A stretch of DNA of 64,000 nt, from the NCBI RefSeq assembly GCF_000376845.1, contig NZ_AQXY01000028.1, positions 248,001 through 312,000 of the forward strand, in the 5' to 3' direction. Below the pieces are notes generated by a model that was not told the origin of the DNA, made no database searches, and saw only the letters and a program-made list of their open reading frames with translations. Below, piece after piece: positions 18,174 through 27,993 of the stretch. Positions within the stretch are counted from its first letter, which is position 1, and each line of letters starts with the position of its first letter. The DNA is from Thioalkalivibrio sp. ALE14. Lineage in GTDB: Bacteria > Pseudomonadota > Gammaproteobacteria > Ectothiorhodospirales > Ectothiorhodospiraceae. Position numbers and translations under genes: made by a program.

Positions 18174-18995
18174 CTACGGGTTCCCCGCCTGACAGACCGG
18201 ACACCAGTAGGTCGAACGAAGGTGCTCGCCCAGCAGGGCATATTCGATCGGCGCACCACACTGGTGGCAGGGCTTGCCACGACGGCCGTAAACGTGCAGG
18301 AACGCGCCCTCCTCCGCGCGCTCGCGGGTGATGCGCGGCCCCGGTTTCACGTTGCGCCGCAGCAGGCGTTCCGCATCGCGGTACAACCCCTCCACCTTCG
18401 TCGCCGGCATCTGTCCCAAGGGCCGCAACGGGTAACAACCCTGCAGGAACAGCACCTCCGACTTGTAGATGTTGCCGATGCCGGCCGCCAGCGACTGGTC
18501 CAGCAGCACATCCAGGATGGGGCGCGCCGGATCGGCACGCTCGCGCACGCGGGTAACCACCGCGTCCAGGTCGACGGCCGGATCCAGCAGGTCGGGGCCG
18601 ACCCGCGCATCCAGCCGGGGCGCATCCAGCTCCCCGGTCTTGCGCGGGCGCCACTGCAGCTCGCGCGGGTGGAAGCAGACCAGCACGCGATCCGGCAGCG
18701 TCAGCAACGCCCACGCACCGGATGCCGGCTTGTGCCAGGCGGCGCCCGGCGCGTACTGGTGCCAGGTCCCGTACATCCCTAGATGGGTGCGCAGCTGCCA
18801 GGCGCTTCCATCCGCCGCCTCCAGATCCAGCAACAGGTGCTTGCCCCGGGCCTGCACGGCTTCGGCAGTCATCGCGCCGTGTTCCCGCAACGGATCCCCC
18901 CGCCGCGCACGCGTGGCCACTCTGCTCAACGCCGCCCCCTCCAGCACCGGGCGCAGCGCCGCCGCCAGCTTGTGGATCGTATCGCCCTCGGGCAT
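18174..18995 (-). CDS. Fpg/Nei-family DNA glycosylase
   Basis: 273 residues. Removes oxidised bases and nicks the abasic site. The N-terminal catalytic Pro2-Glu3 (MPEGDTIHKLAAAL) resembles the Nei2-type endonuclease VIII more than MutM, the helix-two-turn-helix region is LLDQSLAAGIGNIYKSEVLFLQG, and the C-terminal zinc finger is CHQCG with YWCPVC. A family-1 palindromic element begins 13 bp before the start codon, and no clear ribosome site remains (AACTCCGCCAGCC), so expression may be altered. Confidence 0.9.
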   Translation of the reverse strand: MPEGDTIHKLAAALRPVLEGAALSRVATRARRGDPLREHGAMTAEAVQARGKHLLLDLEAADGSAWQLRTHLGMYGTWHQYAPGAAWHKPASGAWALLTLPDRVLVCFHPRELQWRPRKTGELDAPRLDARVGPDLLDPAVDLDAVVTRVRERADPARPILDVLLDQSLAAGIGNIYKSEVLFLQGCYPLRPLGQMPATKVEGLYRDAERLLRRNVKPGPRITRERAEEGAFLHVYGRRGKPCHQCGAPIEYALLGEHLRSTYWCPVCQAGNP

Positions 18996-19008
18996 GGCTG
19001 GCGGAGTT

Positions 19009-19292
19009 AGGGAAACACTGAATAATGCACACGCTCGCGCTCGAGTCGCTTTTGCGTGCTAACAAGGCGCGGCGACCGCCGTGCAGTCATTCTGCACAAG
19101 GGAGCCGCAACGCCGTGCGCGCTCAAAAGCGGCCGAGCCCCTGCATTGAATGGTTTGTGGGGTTGGTACCCCAGGTTCCCCGATCCTGCGTTGCGCCGCT
19201 TGCGGATAGAACCGCTACCCACTGCACGACGCGCCTTGTCTCGGGAAACCTGGGGTGCCAACGCGAGTGTGTGCATTAATCAGTGTTTCCCT
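19009..19292. mobile_element. palindromic element, family 1, copy 1
   Basis: 284 bp flanked by AGGGAAACACTGA(A/T)TAATGC arms in inverted orientation. It is built of an outer stem plus two inner hairpins: GGCGCGGC...GCCGTGCAG...CTGCAC...GCCGTGC, and CCCCAGGTTCCCCG...CGGGAAACCTGGGGTGCCAA. No ORF of its own. It lies between nei and lpxL and overlaps the last codons and stop of lpxL. Internally inverted relative to copies 2 and 3. Confidence 0.85.
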
Positions 19293-20268
19293 TGCGCCTG
19301 CGGTCGGGGTACAGGCGCGGCTCGCCCTCGGGGCGGGTGCGGAACAGGCGCATGGACCACAGGTACTGGGCCGGGGCCTGTTCGATGCCGCGTTCCACGG
19401 CCGCGTTCATCTGCCGGGCATCCGCCTCGTCGTCGCCGGTGGGGTAGCCTTCCAGGGGTGGCCACAGGCGCATCACGTACTGGTCCGCCGCCGCGTCGTA
19501 CCAGGCAAAGCTGGGCAGCACCGCGGCCTTCGACATGCGCGCCAGGCGGCCAAGGGCGGTCAGCGTGGCCTTCTTCACGCCGAAGAAGTCGACGAATACG
19601 GCCCCCTCGGCGCCCAGGTCCTCGTCCGGCAGGTAGTAGAAGAAACGGCCACGCTTCAGCTGGCGGATCGCCGGGCGCAGGCCCTGGTCACGGGCGAAGA
19701 TGTCCCCGGAATAGCGCGTGCGGCTGCGGTGGTTGATCCACTCCAGTACCGGATTTTTCATGGGCTTGGCGAAGGACACGCCATCGAACATCTGGCTCAT
19801 GCGCACGCCGCCGTAGTCCAGCGCCAGCGAGTGCGGGGCCAGGATGATCACCGGCGTGCCGGCCGAACGCAGGCGCTCGTAGTGCTCCAGGCCCTCGATG
19901 CGGATGCGCGCGGCGTGCTGGCCCGGCTTGCCGAACCACAGCAGCCCGTAATCCAGCACCGTCTGGGCCTGGTAGCGGTAATAGGCCTCCAGACGCTGGG
20001 CGCGCTCGGCCGCACTCAGCTGCGGAAAGCACAGTTCCAGGTTTCGCTCCGCCACCGCGCGGCTGCGCCCGGCAAAGCGGCGGATCAGCCGGCCCAGGCC
20101 GCCGGCCAGACCCCGCACGGCGGGGCGCGGCAGCTCCTGCAGGACCCACGCCAGGCCCAGCAGCAGCCAGCTGCCCCAGTAGCGCGGGGCGAAGTGGGCC
20201 GCGGTCAGCGGGGCCTGGTAGGCGCCGGCGTCCTCGCTCCGGGTTCGGTCGCTTTCTGCTGCGCTCAT
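19276..20268 (-). CDS. lysophospholipid/lipid A acyltransferase (LpxL/HtrB-like)
   Basis: 330 residues of the LpxL/HtrB acyltransferase family, which adds a secondary acyl chain to lipid A at the inner membrane. The HX4D motif is LAPHSLALDYGG; the other blocks are GRFFYYLPDEDLGAEGAVFVDFFGV and AVLPSFAWYD. One N-terminal hydrophobic anchor (WGSWLLLGLAWVLQEL). The last residues GNTD and the TAA stop are encoded by the terminal repeat of the palindromic element, so the natural C-terminus was probably replaced. It overlaps the TPR gene by four bases. Confidence 0.88.
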   Translation of the reverse strand: MSAAESDRTRSEDAGAYQAPLTAAHFAPRYWGSWLLLGLAWVLQELPRPAVRGLAGGLGRLIRRFAGRSRAVAERNLELCFPQLSAAERAQRLEAYYRYQAQTVLDYGLLWFGKPGQHAARIRIEGLEHYERLRSAGTPVIILAPHSLALDYGGVRMSQMFDGVSFAKPMKNPVLEWINHRSRTRYSGDIFARDQGLRPAIRQLKRGRFFYYLPDEDLGAEGAVFVDFFGVKKATLTALGRLARMSKAAVLPSFAWYDAAADQYVMRLWPPLEGYPTGDDEADARQMNAAVERGIEQAPAQYLWSMRLFRTRPEGEPRLYPDRRRKGNTD

Positions 20269-20624
20269 GCGCCCCCGGACTCGTCGCCAGTCCCGTCCGC
20301 TGCGGCCTGCTGCTTGCGGGCGCGCTTGGCGAAGACCTCCATCTCTTTCACCGCCTGCAGGTCACCCTTGTCCGTGGCCACGCGAATGCCGCGCTCGCAG
20401 GTGTACAGCGCCGCCTCGGGGCGTTCGAGCTGGACCAGCGTCTTGGCCAGCAGCTTCCACGCGGCGGAATAGCCGCCGTCCAGTTCCAGCGCCCGCTCCA
20501 GGTGCGGCACCGCAGCCTCGAGCTGGCCGTCGGTCGCCAGGGCGTTGCCCAGCGAGAAACGCAGCATGGCAGAGTCCTGTCCGCCGTCGAGCATGTTCTG
20601 GAAACGTTCGATCATGTCACTCAT
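20265..20624 (-). CDS. small tetratricopeptide repeat protein
   Basis: 119 residues with about two TPR units (SAMLRFSLGNALATDGQLEA, AAVPHLERALELDGGYSAAW, KLLAKTLVQLERPEAALYTC) and a charged tail. Cytoplasmic; no other domain. GGAGGT six bases before the ATG gives a strong ribosome site. It lies between trkH (40 bp) and lpxL (4-bp overlap). Probably a protein-binding scaffold of unknown partner. Confidence 0.8.
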   Translation of the reverse strand: MSDMIERFQNMLDGGQDSAMLRFSLGNALATDGQLEAAVPHLERALELDGGYSAAWKLLAKTLVQLERPEAALYTCERGIRVATDKGDLQAVKEMEVFAKRARKQQAAADGTGDESGGA

Positions 20625-20664
20625 GGGGCACCTCCCGCGCCGCCGGCCAAACGATGCGTTCAGG

Positions 20665-22119
20665 CTAACGCCGCCAGAAGGCGGGCGACAGAAGCACCAG
20701 CACGGTAAAGATTTCCAGCCGCCCCATCAGCATGGCGAACACCAGCACCCACTTGCTGAAGTCATTAATGCCGGCGTAGTTCGCCCCGACCTCGCCGAGC
20801 CCCGGCCCGAGGTTGTTCAGGGTCGCCGCGACCGCCGAGAACGAGGTGACCTGATCCAGCCCGGTCACCATCAACAGCAGCATCATCACGACAAACACCA
20901 TCACGTAGGCGGCGAGAAAGCCCCACACGGCCTGGACCACGCGATCCGGGGCCTCCTTGCCGTTCACCTTCACGGTTATCCGTGCGTGCGGGTGGATCAG
21001 CCGCTTGATCTCACGCAGCCCCTGCTTGACCAGCAACAGCACCCGGACCACCTTCATGCCACCCCCGGTGGACCCGGTACAGGCGCCGATGAACGACAGG
21101 AAGATCAGGAGTACCGGCAGGAAGCCCGGCCACAGGTAGAAGCTGTCGGTTGCATAGCCGGTGGTGGTGGCAATCGACACCACGTGGAAGAGACCCTTGC
21201 GCAGCGCCTCCGTCGTGTCGCTGGCGAAACCGGTCACGAGCATGAAGGTCACCACGACCACACTGGCCCCGCCAAGCAGCAGCAGGTAGGTCCGCAGTTC
21301 CTCATCGCGGCGGTAGGGGGCAACGGTGGCGCGGTGGATGACCAGGAAGTGCAGAGCGAAGTTCATCCCCGCGATGATCATGAAGACAATCGCCACGCTT
21401 TCGATCAGGGCGCTGTCGAAGTGGCCGATGCTCGCGTCGTAGGGCGAGAAGCCTCCGATCGCGACGGTGGAAAAGGCATGCGCAACAGCATCGAAGGCAT
21501 CCATCCCGGCGGCCCAGTAGGCCAGCGCACAGGCCACGGTCAAGCCCAGGTAGATGTACCAGAGGTTGCGCGCGGTCTCCGCGATGCGCGGCGTCAGCTT
21601 GTTGTCGCGGATCGGGCCCGGGGTCTCCGCCTTGAACAGCTGCATGCCGCCCACGCCCAGCAGCGGCAGGATGGCCACCGCCAGCACGATGATCCCCATG
21701 CCGCCCATCCACTGCAGCTGCTGGCGATACCACAACAGCGCCCGCGGCAGGTCGTCCAGCCCGGTCAGTACCGTGGCCCCGGTGGTGGTCAGCCCGGACA
21801 TGGACTCGAAGGCCGCGTCGGTAAAGGAGATCTGCAGGCTCGGATCTAGGAACAGGGGTGTCGCCCCGGCGATCCCCAGACCCAGCCAGAACAGCACGAC
21901 CAGGATGAAGCCGTCGCGCGCCTGCAGTTCCTGGCGCATTCGGTACAGCGGCGCCCACAGCAACCCGCCGACCAGCAGGAGCAGGGCAAAGGCCTGCAGG
22001 AAAACGAAGGCGGTGGACTCCCCGTACAGGAAGCCGATGGCCGCCGGAGGCAGCATCGCCAGACTGAACAGCGTCAGCAGGACACCCAGCAACCGGGCCG
22101 TGGAGGCGAGATGCAGCAT
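20665..22119 (-). CDS. trkH: Trk K+ uptake channel subunit TrkH
   Basis: 484 residues, about 10-12 membrane helices in four M1-P-M2 units. The selectivity-filter loops are visible: SGLTTTGATVL, STVAIGGFS, SIATTTGYATD and ATLNNLGPGLG, with filter glycines that favour K+. The intramembrane gating loop region LSFIGACTGSTGGGMK is present. It forms the K+ uptake system with TrkA, encoded 13 bp upstream. In halophiles this takes up K+ for osmotic balance. Confidence 0.96.
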   Translation of the reverse strand: MLHLASTARLLGVLLTLFSLAMLPPAAIGFLYGESTAFVFLQAFALLLLVGGLLWAPLYRMRQELQARDGFILVVLFWLGLGIAGATPLFLDPSLQISFTDAAFESMSGLTTTGATVLTGLDDLPRALLWYRQQLQWMGGMGIIVLAVAILPLLGVGGMQLFKAETPGPIRDNKLTPRIAETARNLWYIYLGLTVACALAYWAAGMDAFDAVAHAFSTVAIGGFSPYDASIGHFDSALIESVAIVFMIIAGMNFALHFLVIHRATVAPYRRDEELRTYLLLLGGASVVVVTFMLVTGFASDTTEALRKGLFHVVSIATTTGYATDSFYLWPGFLPVLLIFLSFIGACTGSTGGGMKVVRVLLLVKQGLREIKRLIHPHARITVKVNGKEAPDRVVQAVWGFLAAYVMVFVVMMLLLMVTGLDQVTSFSAVAATLNNLGPGLGEVGANYAGINDFSKWVLVFAMLMGRLEIFTVLVLLSPAFWRR

Positions 22120-22132
22120 CCGCGCGCTCCGC

Positions 22133-23512
22133 CTAGAAGAACAGCGCGGTGGGCTGGAACAGGCGCTGGACCTGCTTCACCTTGCGCCGGTCGGTCACGA
22201 ACAGGATCACGTGGTCACCCGCCTCGATGACCGTGTCGCGATGCGGGATGATGACCTCCTCTTCGCGCACCACGGCGCCCACGCTGGTGCCTTCGGGAAA
22301 GTCGATCTCGTCGATCCGGCGGCTGACCACCTGCGAGGTGCGGGCATCGCCGTTGACCACGGTCTCGATCGCCTCGGCCGCCCCGCGCCGCAGGGTGTGC
22401 ACGGTGGCGGTGCCTCCCTCGCGCACCCTCGCCAGCAACGCCCCGATGGTCGCCTGCTGCGGCGAGATCGCGACGTCGATGGTGCCGCTTTGCAGCAGGT
22501 CCACGTAGCTCGGGCGATTGATCAGCGACATCACCTTGCGCACACCCCAGCGCTTGGCCAGCATCCCGGCGAAGATGTTCGCCTGGTCATCGTTGGTGAC
22601 CGCGCAGAAGACGTCGCTGTGCTCGACATTGATGGACTCGAGGAAGCGGTCGTCCGAGCTGTCCCCGTGCAATACCAGGACGTTACTGGGCAGCGTGCGC
22701 GCCAGATGGTCGGCGCGGTCGGAATCGCGCTCGATCACCTTGACCCGATAGCGCTTGCTCAACGTCTCGGCCAGACGCTCGCCGATATTGCCGCCACCCG
22801 CGATCATGATGCGCTTGTAGGGCTTTTCCAGCTTGCGCAGCTCGGACGTCACCGCACGAATGTTCTTCTTCGCGGCGACGAAGAAGACTTCGTCGTCCGC
22901 CTCGATCACCGTGGAGCCGTCCGGCTGGATCGGTCGGTCCTTGCGGAAGATCGCGGCGACCCGGGTATGGATGCCGGGCATATCGCTTTGGAGGTTCTTC
23001 AGCTCGTGCCCGACCAGCGGACCGCCGTAGTAGGCCCGCACGCCCACCAGTGATACCCGGCCCTCGGCGAACTCCAGCACCTGCAGCGAACCCGGGTGCT
23101 CGATCAGCCGCTGGATGTGGCTGGTTACGATCGCCTCGGGCGAGATCAGCATGTCCACCGGCATCGCGTCCTGGGCGAACAGCGCCGGCGTGTCGTGGTA
23201 GTCACGGGCCCGCACGCGGGCGATCTTGGTCTCGATATTGAACAGTGTGGAGGCCACCTGACAGGCGACCATGTTGGTCTCGTCCGAGTTGGTCACCGCG
23301 ATCAGCATCGACGCATCGCGCGCCCCCGCCGCCTCCAGCACCGACGGATGGGCGGCGAAACCGTGCACCGTCTTGATATCGTAGCGATCTTCCAGCTCCG
23401 ACAGCATCTCGGCGCGATAGTCGACCACGGTGATGTCGATCCCGTCGGCGCTCAGCGCCTCCGCCAGCGACTGCCCGACCTGCCCGGCCCCGAGGATAAT
23501 GATGTGCTTCAT
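22133..23512 (-). CDS. trkA: Trk system regulatory protein TrkA
   Basis: 459 residues with two RCK modules, each a Rossmann NAD(H)/nucleotide domain (MKHIIILGAGQVGQSLAEAL at the N-terminus and RIMIAGGGNIGERLAETL in the middle) followed by a TrkA-C domain (the second ends GDHVILFVTDRRKVKQVQRLF). Cytoplasmic gating ring of TrkH. It follows ntrX by 23 bp, the common gammaproteobacterial order. Confidence 0.97.
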   Translation of the reverse strand: MKHIIILGAGQVGQSLAEALSADGIDITVVDYRAEMLSELEDRYDIKTVHGFAAHPSVLEAAGARDASMLIAVTNSDETNMVACQVASTLFNIETKIARVRARDYHDTPALFAQDAMPVDMLISPEAIVTSHIQRLIEHPGSLQVLEFAEGRVSLVGVRAYYGGPLVGHELKNLQSDMPGIHTRVAAIFRKDRPIQPDGSTVIEADDEVFFVAAKKNIRAVTSELRKLEKPYKRIMIAGGGNIGERLAETLSKRYRVKVIERDSDRADHLARTLPSNVLVLHGDSSDDRFLESINVEHSDVFCAVTNDDQANIFAGMLAKRWGVRKVMSLINRPSYVDLLQSGTIDVAISPQQATIGALLARVREGGTATVHTLRRGAAEAIETVVNGDARTSQVVSRRIDEIDFPEGTSVGAVVREEEVIIPHRDTVIEAGDHVILFVTDRRKVKQVQRLFQPTALFF

Positions 23513-23535
23513 GCGTCTCCCGTCCCGGAGCGGAT

Positions 23536-24911
<1,376 letters not shown>

Positions 24912-24915
<4 letters not shown>

Positions 24916-27137
24916 TCGGGCTCCTCGTGAACCACCGGACCATGCTCCACCGGGATGCGGATGCGGAAGACCGCGCCCCCCTGCCCGGACTCCGCATTAT
25001 GGCACTCAATCATGCCGCCATGTTCTTCCACGATCTTCTGGGCGACCGCCAGACCGAGACCGGTTCCACGTGGCTTGTCCGTGGTGTAGGGCTCGAAGAT
25101 CCGCTCGAGGAACTCCGGCTTGATGCCGGGACCGGTGTCGGTCACGCGCAGCTCGATGTGCGGCCCGGCGGGATCGTCGAGGTAGGCGGTGGTCACGTGC
25201 ACCTCCATGTCCTCGTGGCCCTCGCCCGCCTCCAGCGCGTTCTTGATCAGGTTGTGCAGCAGCTGGCGCAGGCGCCCGGCATCGCCGTGGATGCGCGGCA
25301 GCCCGGCATCCAGCGTGACCCCGACCCGCGAGCGCCCGTCCTGGTCCAGGTACAGCTCGCAGACATCGCGGATCAGCTGGTTCATATCCACCGAGGCGCG
25401 CTCCAGCTGCGGGGCCTGGGCATAGTCGCGGAAGGCGTTGACCAGGGTCTTCATCGCCTCCACCTGCTGCACGATGGTGCCCGTGGCGCGATCCAGCACC
25501 TCGCGATCGGCCCCCTCCAGCACCTTGCCCAGACGCCTTGAGAGGCGCTCGGCGGACAGCTGGATCGGCGTCAGTGGGTTCTTGATCTCGTGCGCCAGGC
25601 GGCGCGCCACCTCGCCCCAGGCGGCATCGCGCTGGGCCTTCAGGAATTCGGTCATGTCGTCGAACACGATGGCGTGCAGGCCGCGGCTGGAGCCGGAGGT
25701 CGGCAGCCACACCGCGCGGGTCATCAGCACCTTGCGCCCGCTGCGGGTAAACACCACCACCTGGCGCGACCATTCCGTCTCCTGGCTCACCAGGGCGTCG
25801 CTGATCGCTTCGAAGAACTGGGCCACCAGCGGGCACTCGTCGCCCACCTCGGACATCACCCGGGTGCGCGCCCCTTGCAGATCGCATTCCAGGATCTCGC
25901 TGGCCGCGGCGTTCGCCGTGCGCAGGCGCAGGCTGCCGTCCAGTGCCAGCACGCCGGAGCGCAGGTGCTGCAGCACGCTTTCCAGATAGGCGCGCTCGGC
26001 GTCCAGCAGACGGCGGTTGCGCTCGGCCTCGTCGCGCGCCTCGTTCAGGGTACGGGTCATGGTGTTGAACGACTGCACCAGGAATCCCAGCTCGTCGGCA
26101 CGCTGCACCGCCAGGCGGGTGCTGTAGTCCCCCTGCGCGACCATGCGCGTGCCCTGCACCAGGTCGGAGATCGGGCGCACCATGCGCCGGGCCACCAGCA
26201 GCCCGGCCCACAACGCGGCCATCAGCGAGATCGCCAGTGCCAGCGACAGGGTGAACACGAACCCCTGGATCATTGGGCCACGCAGATAGGCGAATTCGCG
26301 GTAGTCGGCAAAGGCGTCCTGCACCCGCAGCGACAGCGCGCTCATGCGCGGGTCCACCGGGTAGATCCCCTGCAGGATGCGGTTCTCCGAGCCCGGCCGA
26401 CGGCTGCTGGTAGTGGCCACCACGCGGATGATCAGCGAGCCGTCGGACTGCGGCTCCAGGCGCGAATACGGCTGCTCCGGGCGCACCCGCATCAGGATGT
26501 CGGAACCTGGCGGGGTCGGGAGGCGGCGGATCGGGCTGTCGGTGCTGGAGGCGATGATGCGGTTGTTGGAACCGACGAGGGTCAGCTCCTGCGCCCCGAC
26601 CTGGCGGCGATAGTCATTGAGCGCCAGCGGCACCAGGCCCTCGGACACACCCTCGAGGTCGCTCATCAGTTCCTGGGTCTCGGTCGCCAGCTGGCGCACC
26701 CGCAGGTCCAGCGACGAACGCGACAGCTCCAGCGCATCCTCCAGTGCCGACTCCACGCGCACGTCGAACCAGGCGTCCACGCCCTCGTTGAGGAACTTGA
26801 AGGAGAAGTAATAGACCACCGATACCGGCAACACGGCGACCAGCATGAACACCGCGACCAGGCGCAGGGTCAGCCGGCTGCCGGGCACCCCGCGCCGGTA
26901 CTGAACCGCCATGCGCACCAGCTGGTAGACAATCAGCCCCCCGAGCACCACCAGCACGGCGACATGGAACACGAGCAGCCACAGGAACAGCTGCTCGAAG
27001 CGCGCCTGATTCTGGGCGGCATCGCCCATCACCACCAGCGAGGTCAGCAGCAGCGCGAACAGAAGCCCGATGCCGAAGAGCCCCCACGGGAACCCCCTTA
27101 GGGAAACGCTGATCAACGTACACCCTCGCGTTGGCAA
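24912..27137 (-). CDS. ntrY: NtrY sensor histidine kinase
   Basis: About 741 residues if started at TTG 27137. Two N-terminal membrane helices, a third at LRLVAVFMLVAVLPVSVVYY, a periplasmic domain, another helix, HAMP (ARRMVRPISDLVQGTRMVAQ), PAS (LRTANAAASEILECDLQGA), HisKA with phospho-His in RRLAHEIKNPLTPIQLSAER, and HATPase (LLHNLIKNALEAGE, DTGPGIKPEFLERIFEPYTT, GTGLGLAVAQKIVEEHGGM). No ATG exists before the first helix. Candidate starts are TTG 27137 and TTG 27116 (with GAGGG six bases upstream), both inside the palindromic element, so the original 5' end was probably replaced. Confidence 0.92.
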
Positions 27138-27413
27138 CCCAGGTTTTCCGAAACAAGGCGTGCTCCGCAGCCGGTAGTGGTTCTACCGGCCCGTTGTTGA
27201 CTGATTCGGGCCGCAACGCCGGATCGGGGAACCTGCGTTACCAACCCCACGAACCATCGAAAGCAGGGGCTCGGCCGCCCGTTGTTGATGAAAGCGGGCG
27301 CGCGCACGGCGTTGCGGCTCCCTTGTGCAGAATGACTGCACGGCAGTCGCCGCGCCTTGTTCGCACGCAAAAGCGACGAAGCAGCGCGCGTGTACGTTGA
27401 CCAGCGTTTCCCT
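27100..27413. mobile_element. palindromic element, family 1, copy 2
   Basis: 314 bp. Arms AGGGAAACGCTGATCAACGT and, on the other strand, AGGGAAACGCTGGTCAACGT, flanked by T on the left and A on the right (TA at both ends). Same inner hairpins as copy 3, with two extra insertions containing cccgttgttga. It lies exactly between the DUF4390 gene and ntrY; its left end gives the ntrY start and its right end gives the DUF4390 stop (TAG). Confidence 0.88.
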
Positions 27414-27993
27414 AATCCAGCGACCATCGCTTCCACTCCTGTCGCGTCGTCAGGTCACCACGCAATCCGGCATCCAGCTGCAGGGGCAGCGGCAGGGCCG
27501 AATACACCAGCATCAGCCGCGCCGCCAGATCGAACTCGCCGGGGTTCGCGCGGGCCGCTTCGGGCAATTCATCCAGGCGCAGCCGCCCGAGCCGCCGGGC
27601 GACCGCGTCCAGGGCATCCCCCAGGGTCGGTTTCAGGTCTATGCGTTCGTCGGTCACCGCGGTTACCAGGTAATGCCGGTTCAGCGCAAAGTATTGCAGC
27701 TGGACCCGTCGTGTCTCGCGGGCCAGGGTGTCGCGCCCCACCCGACGGCCGCGCTCCAGCCGGGCCTCCGCCTCGAACTCCAGGGTCACGCCGTTGGCCA
27801 GCGCATCCTCCAGCACCGCGGGCAGGCGCATGTCGATATCGAGGCGCACCAACACGGTGGCGTCATCCAGCCACATGTGATTAGCACCCCGGATCTCCAC
27901 CGCGTGCGCCGTCGCGGGCAGTGCCAGCAGGGCCAGCAGCCCGCACAGCGCTGCCAGGGGCCCGCCGCGCCAGGCCGTCGAATACCCCGGCAT
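27412..27993 (-). CDS. DUF4390 domain protein
   Basis: 193 residues with a signal peptide (LAALCGLLALLALPATAHA) and a beta-rich DUF4390 domain (VEIRGANHMWLDDATVLVRL...VTLEFEAEARLERGR...RRVQLQYFALNRHYLV...VYSALPLPLQL). Predicted periplasmic or membrane-attached. Function unknown. It is conserved between rsmB and ntrY in gammaproteobacteria, which suggests a link to the NtrY sensor. The stop TAG comes from the adjacent palindromic element. Confidence 0.85.
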   Translation of the reverse strand: MPGYSTAWRGGPLAALCGLLALLALPATAHAVEIRGANHMWLDDATVLVRLDIDMRLPAVLEDALANGVTLEFEAEARLERGRRVGRDTLARETRRVQLQYFALNRHYLVTAVTDERIDLKPTLGDALDAVARRLGRLRLDELPEAARANPGEFDLAARLMLVYSALPLPLQLDAGLRGDLTTRQEWKRWSLD

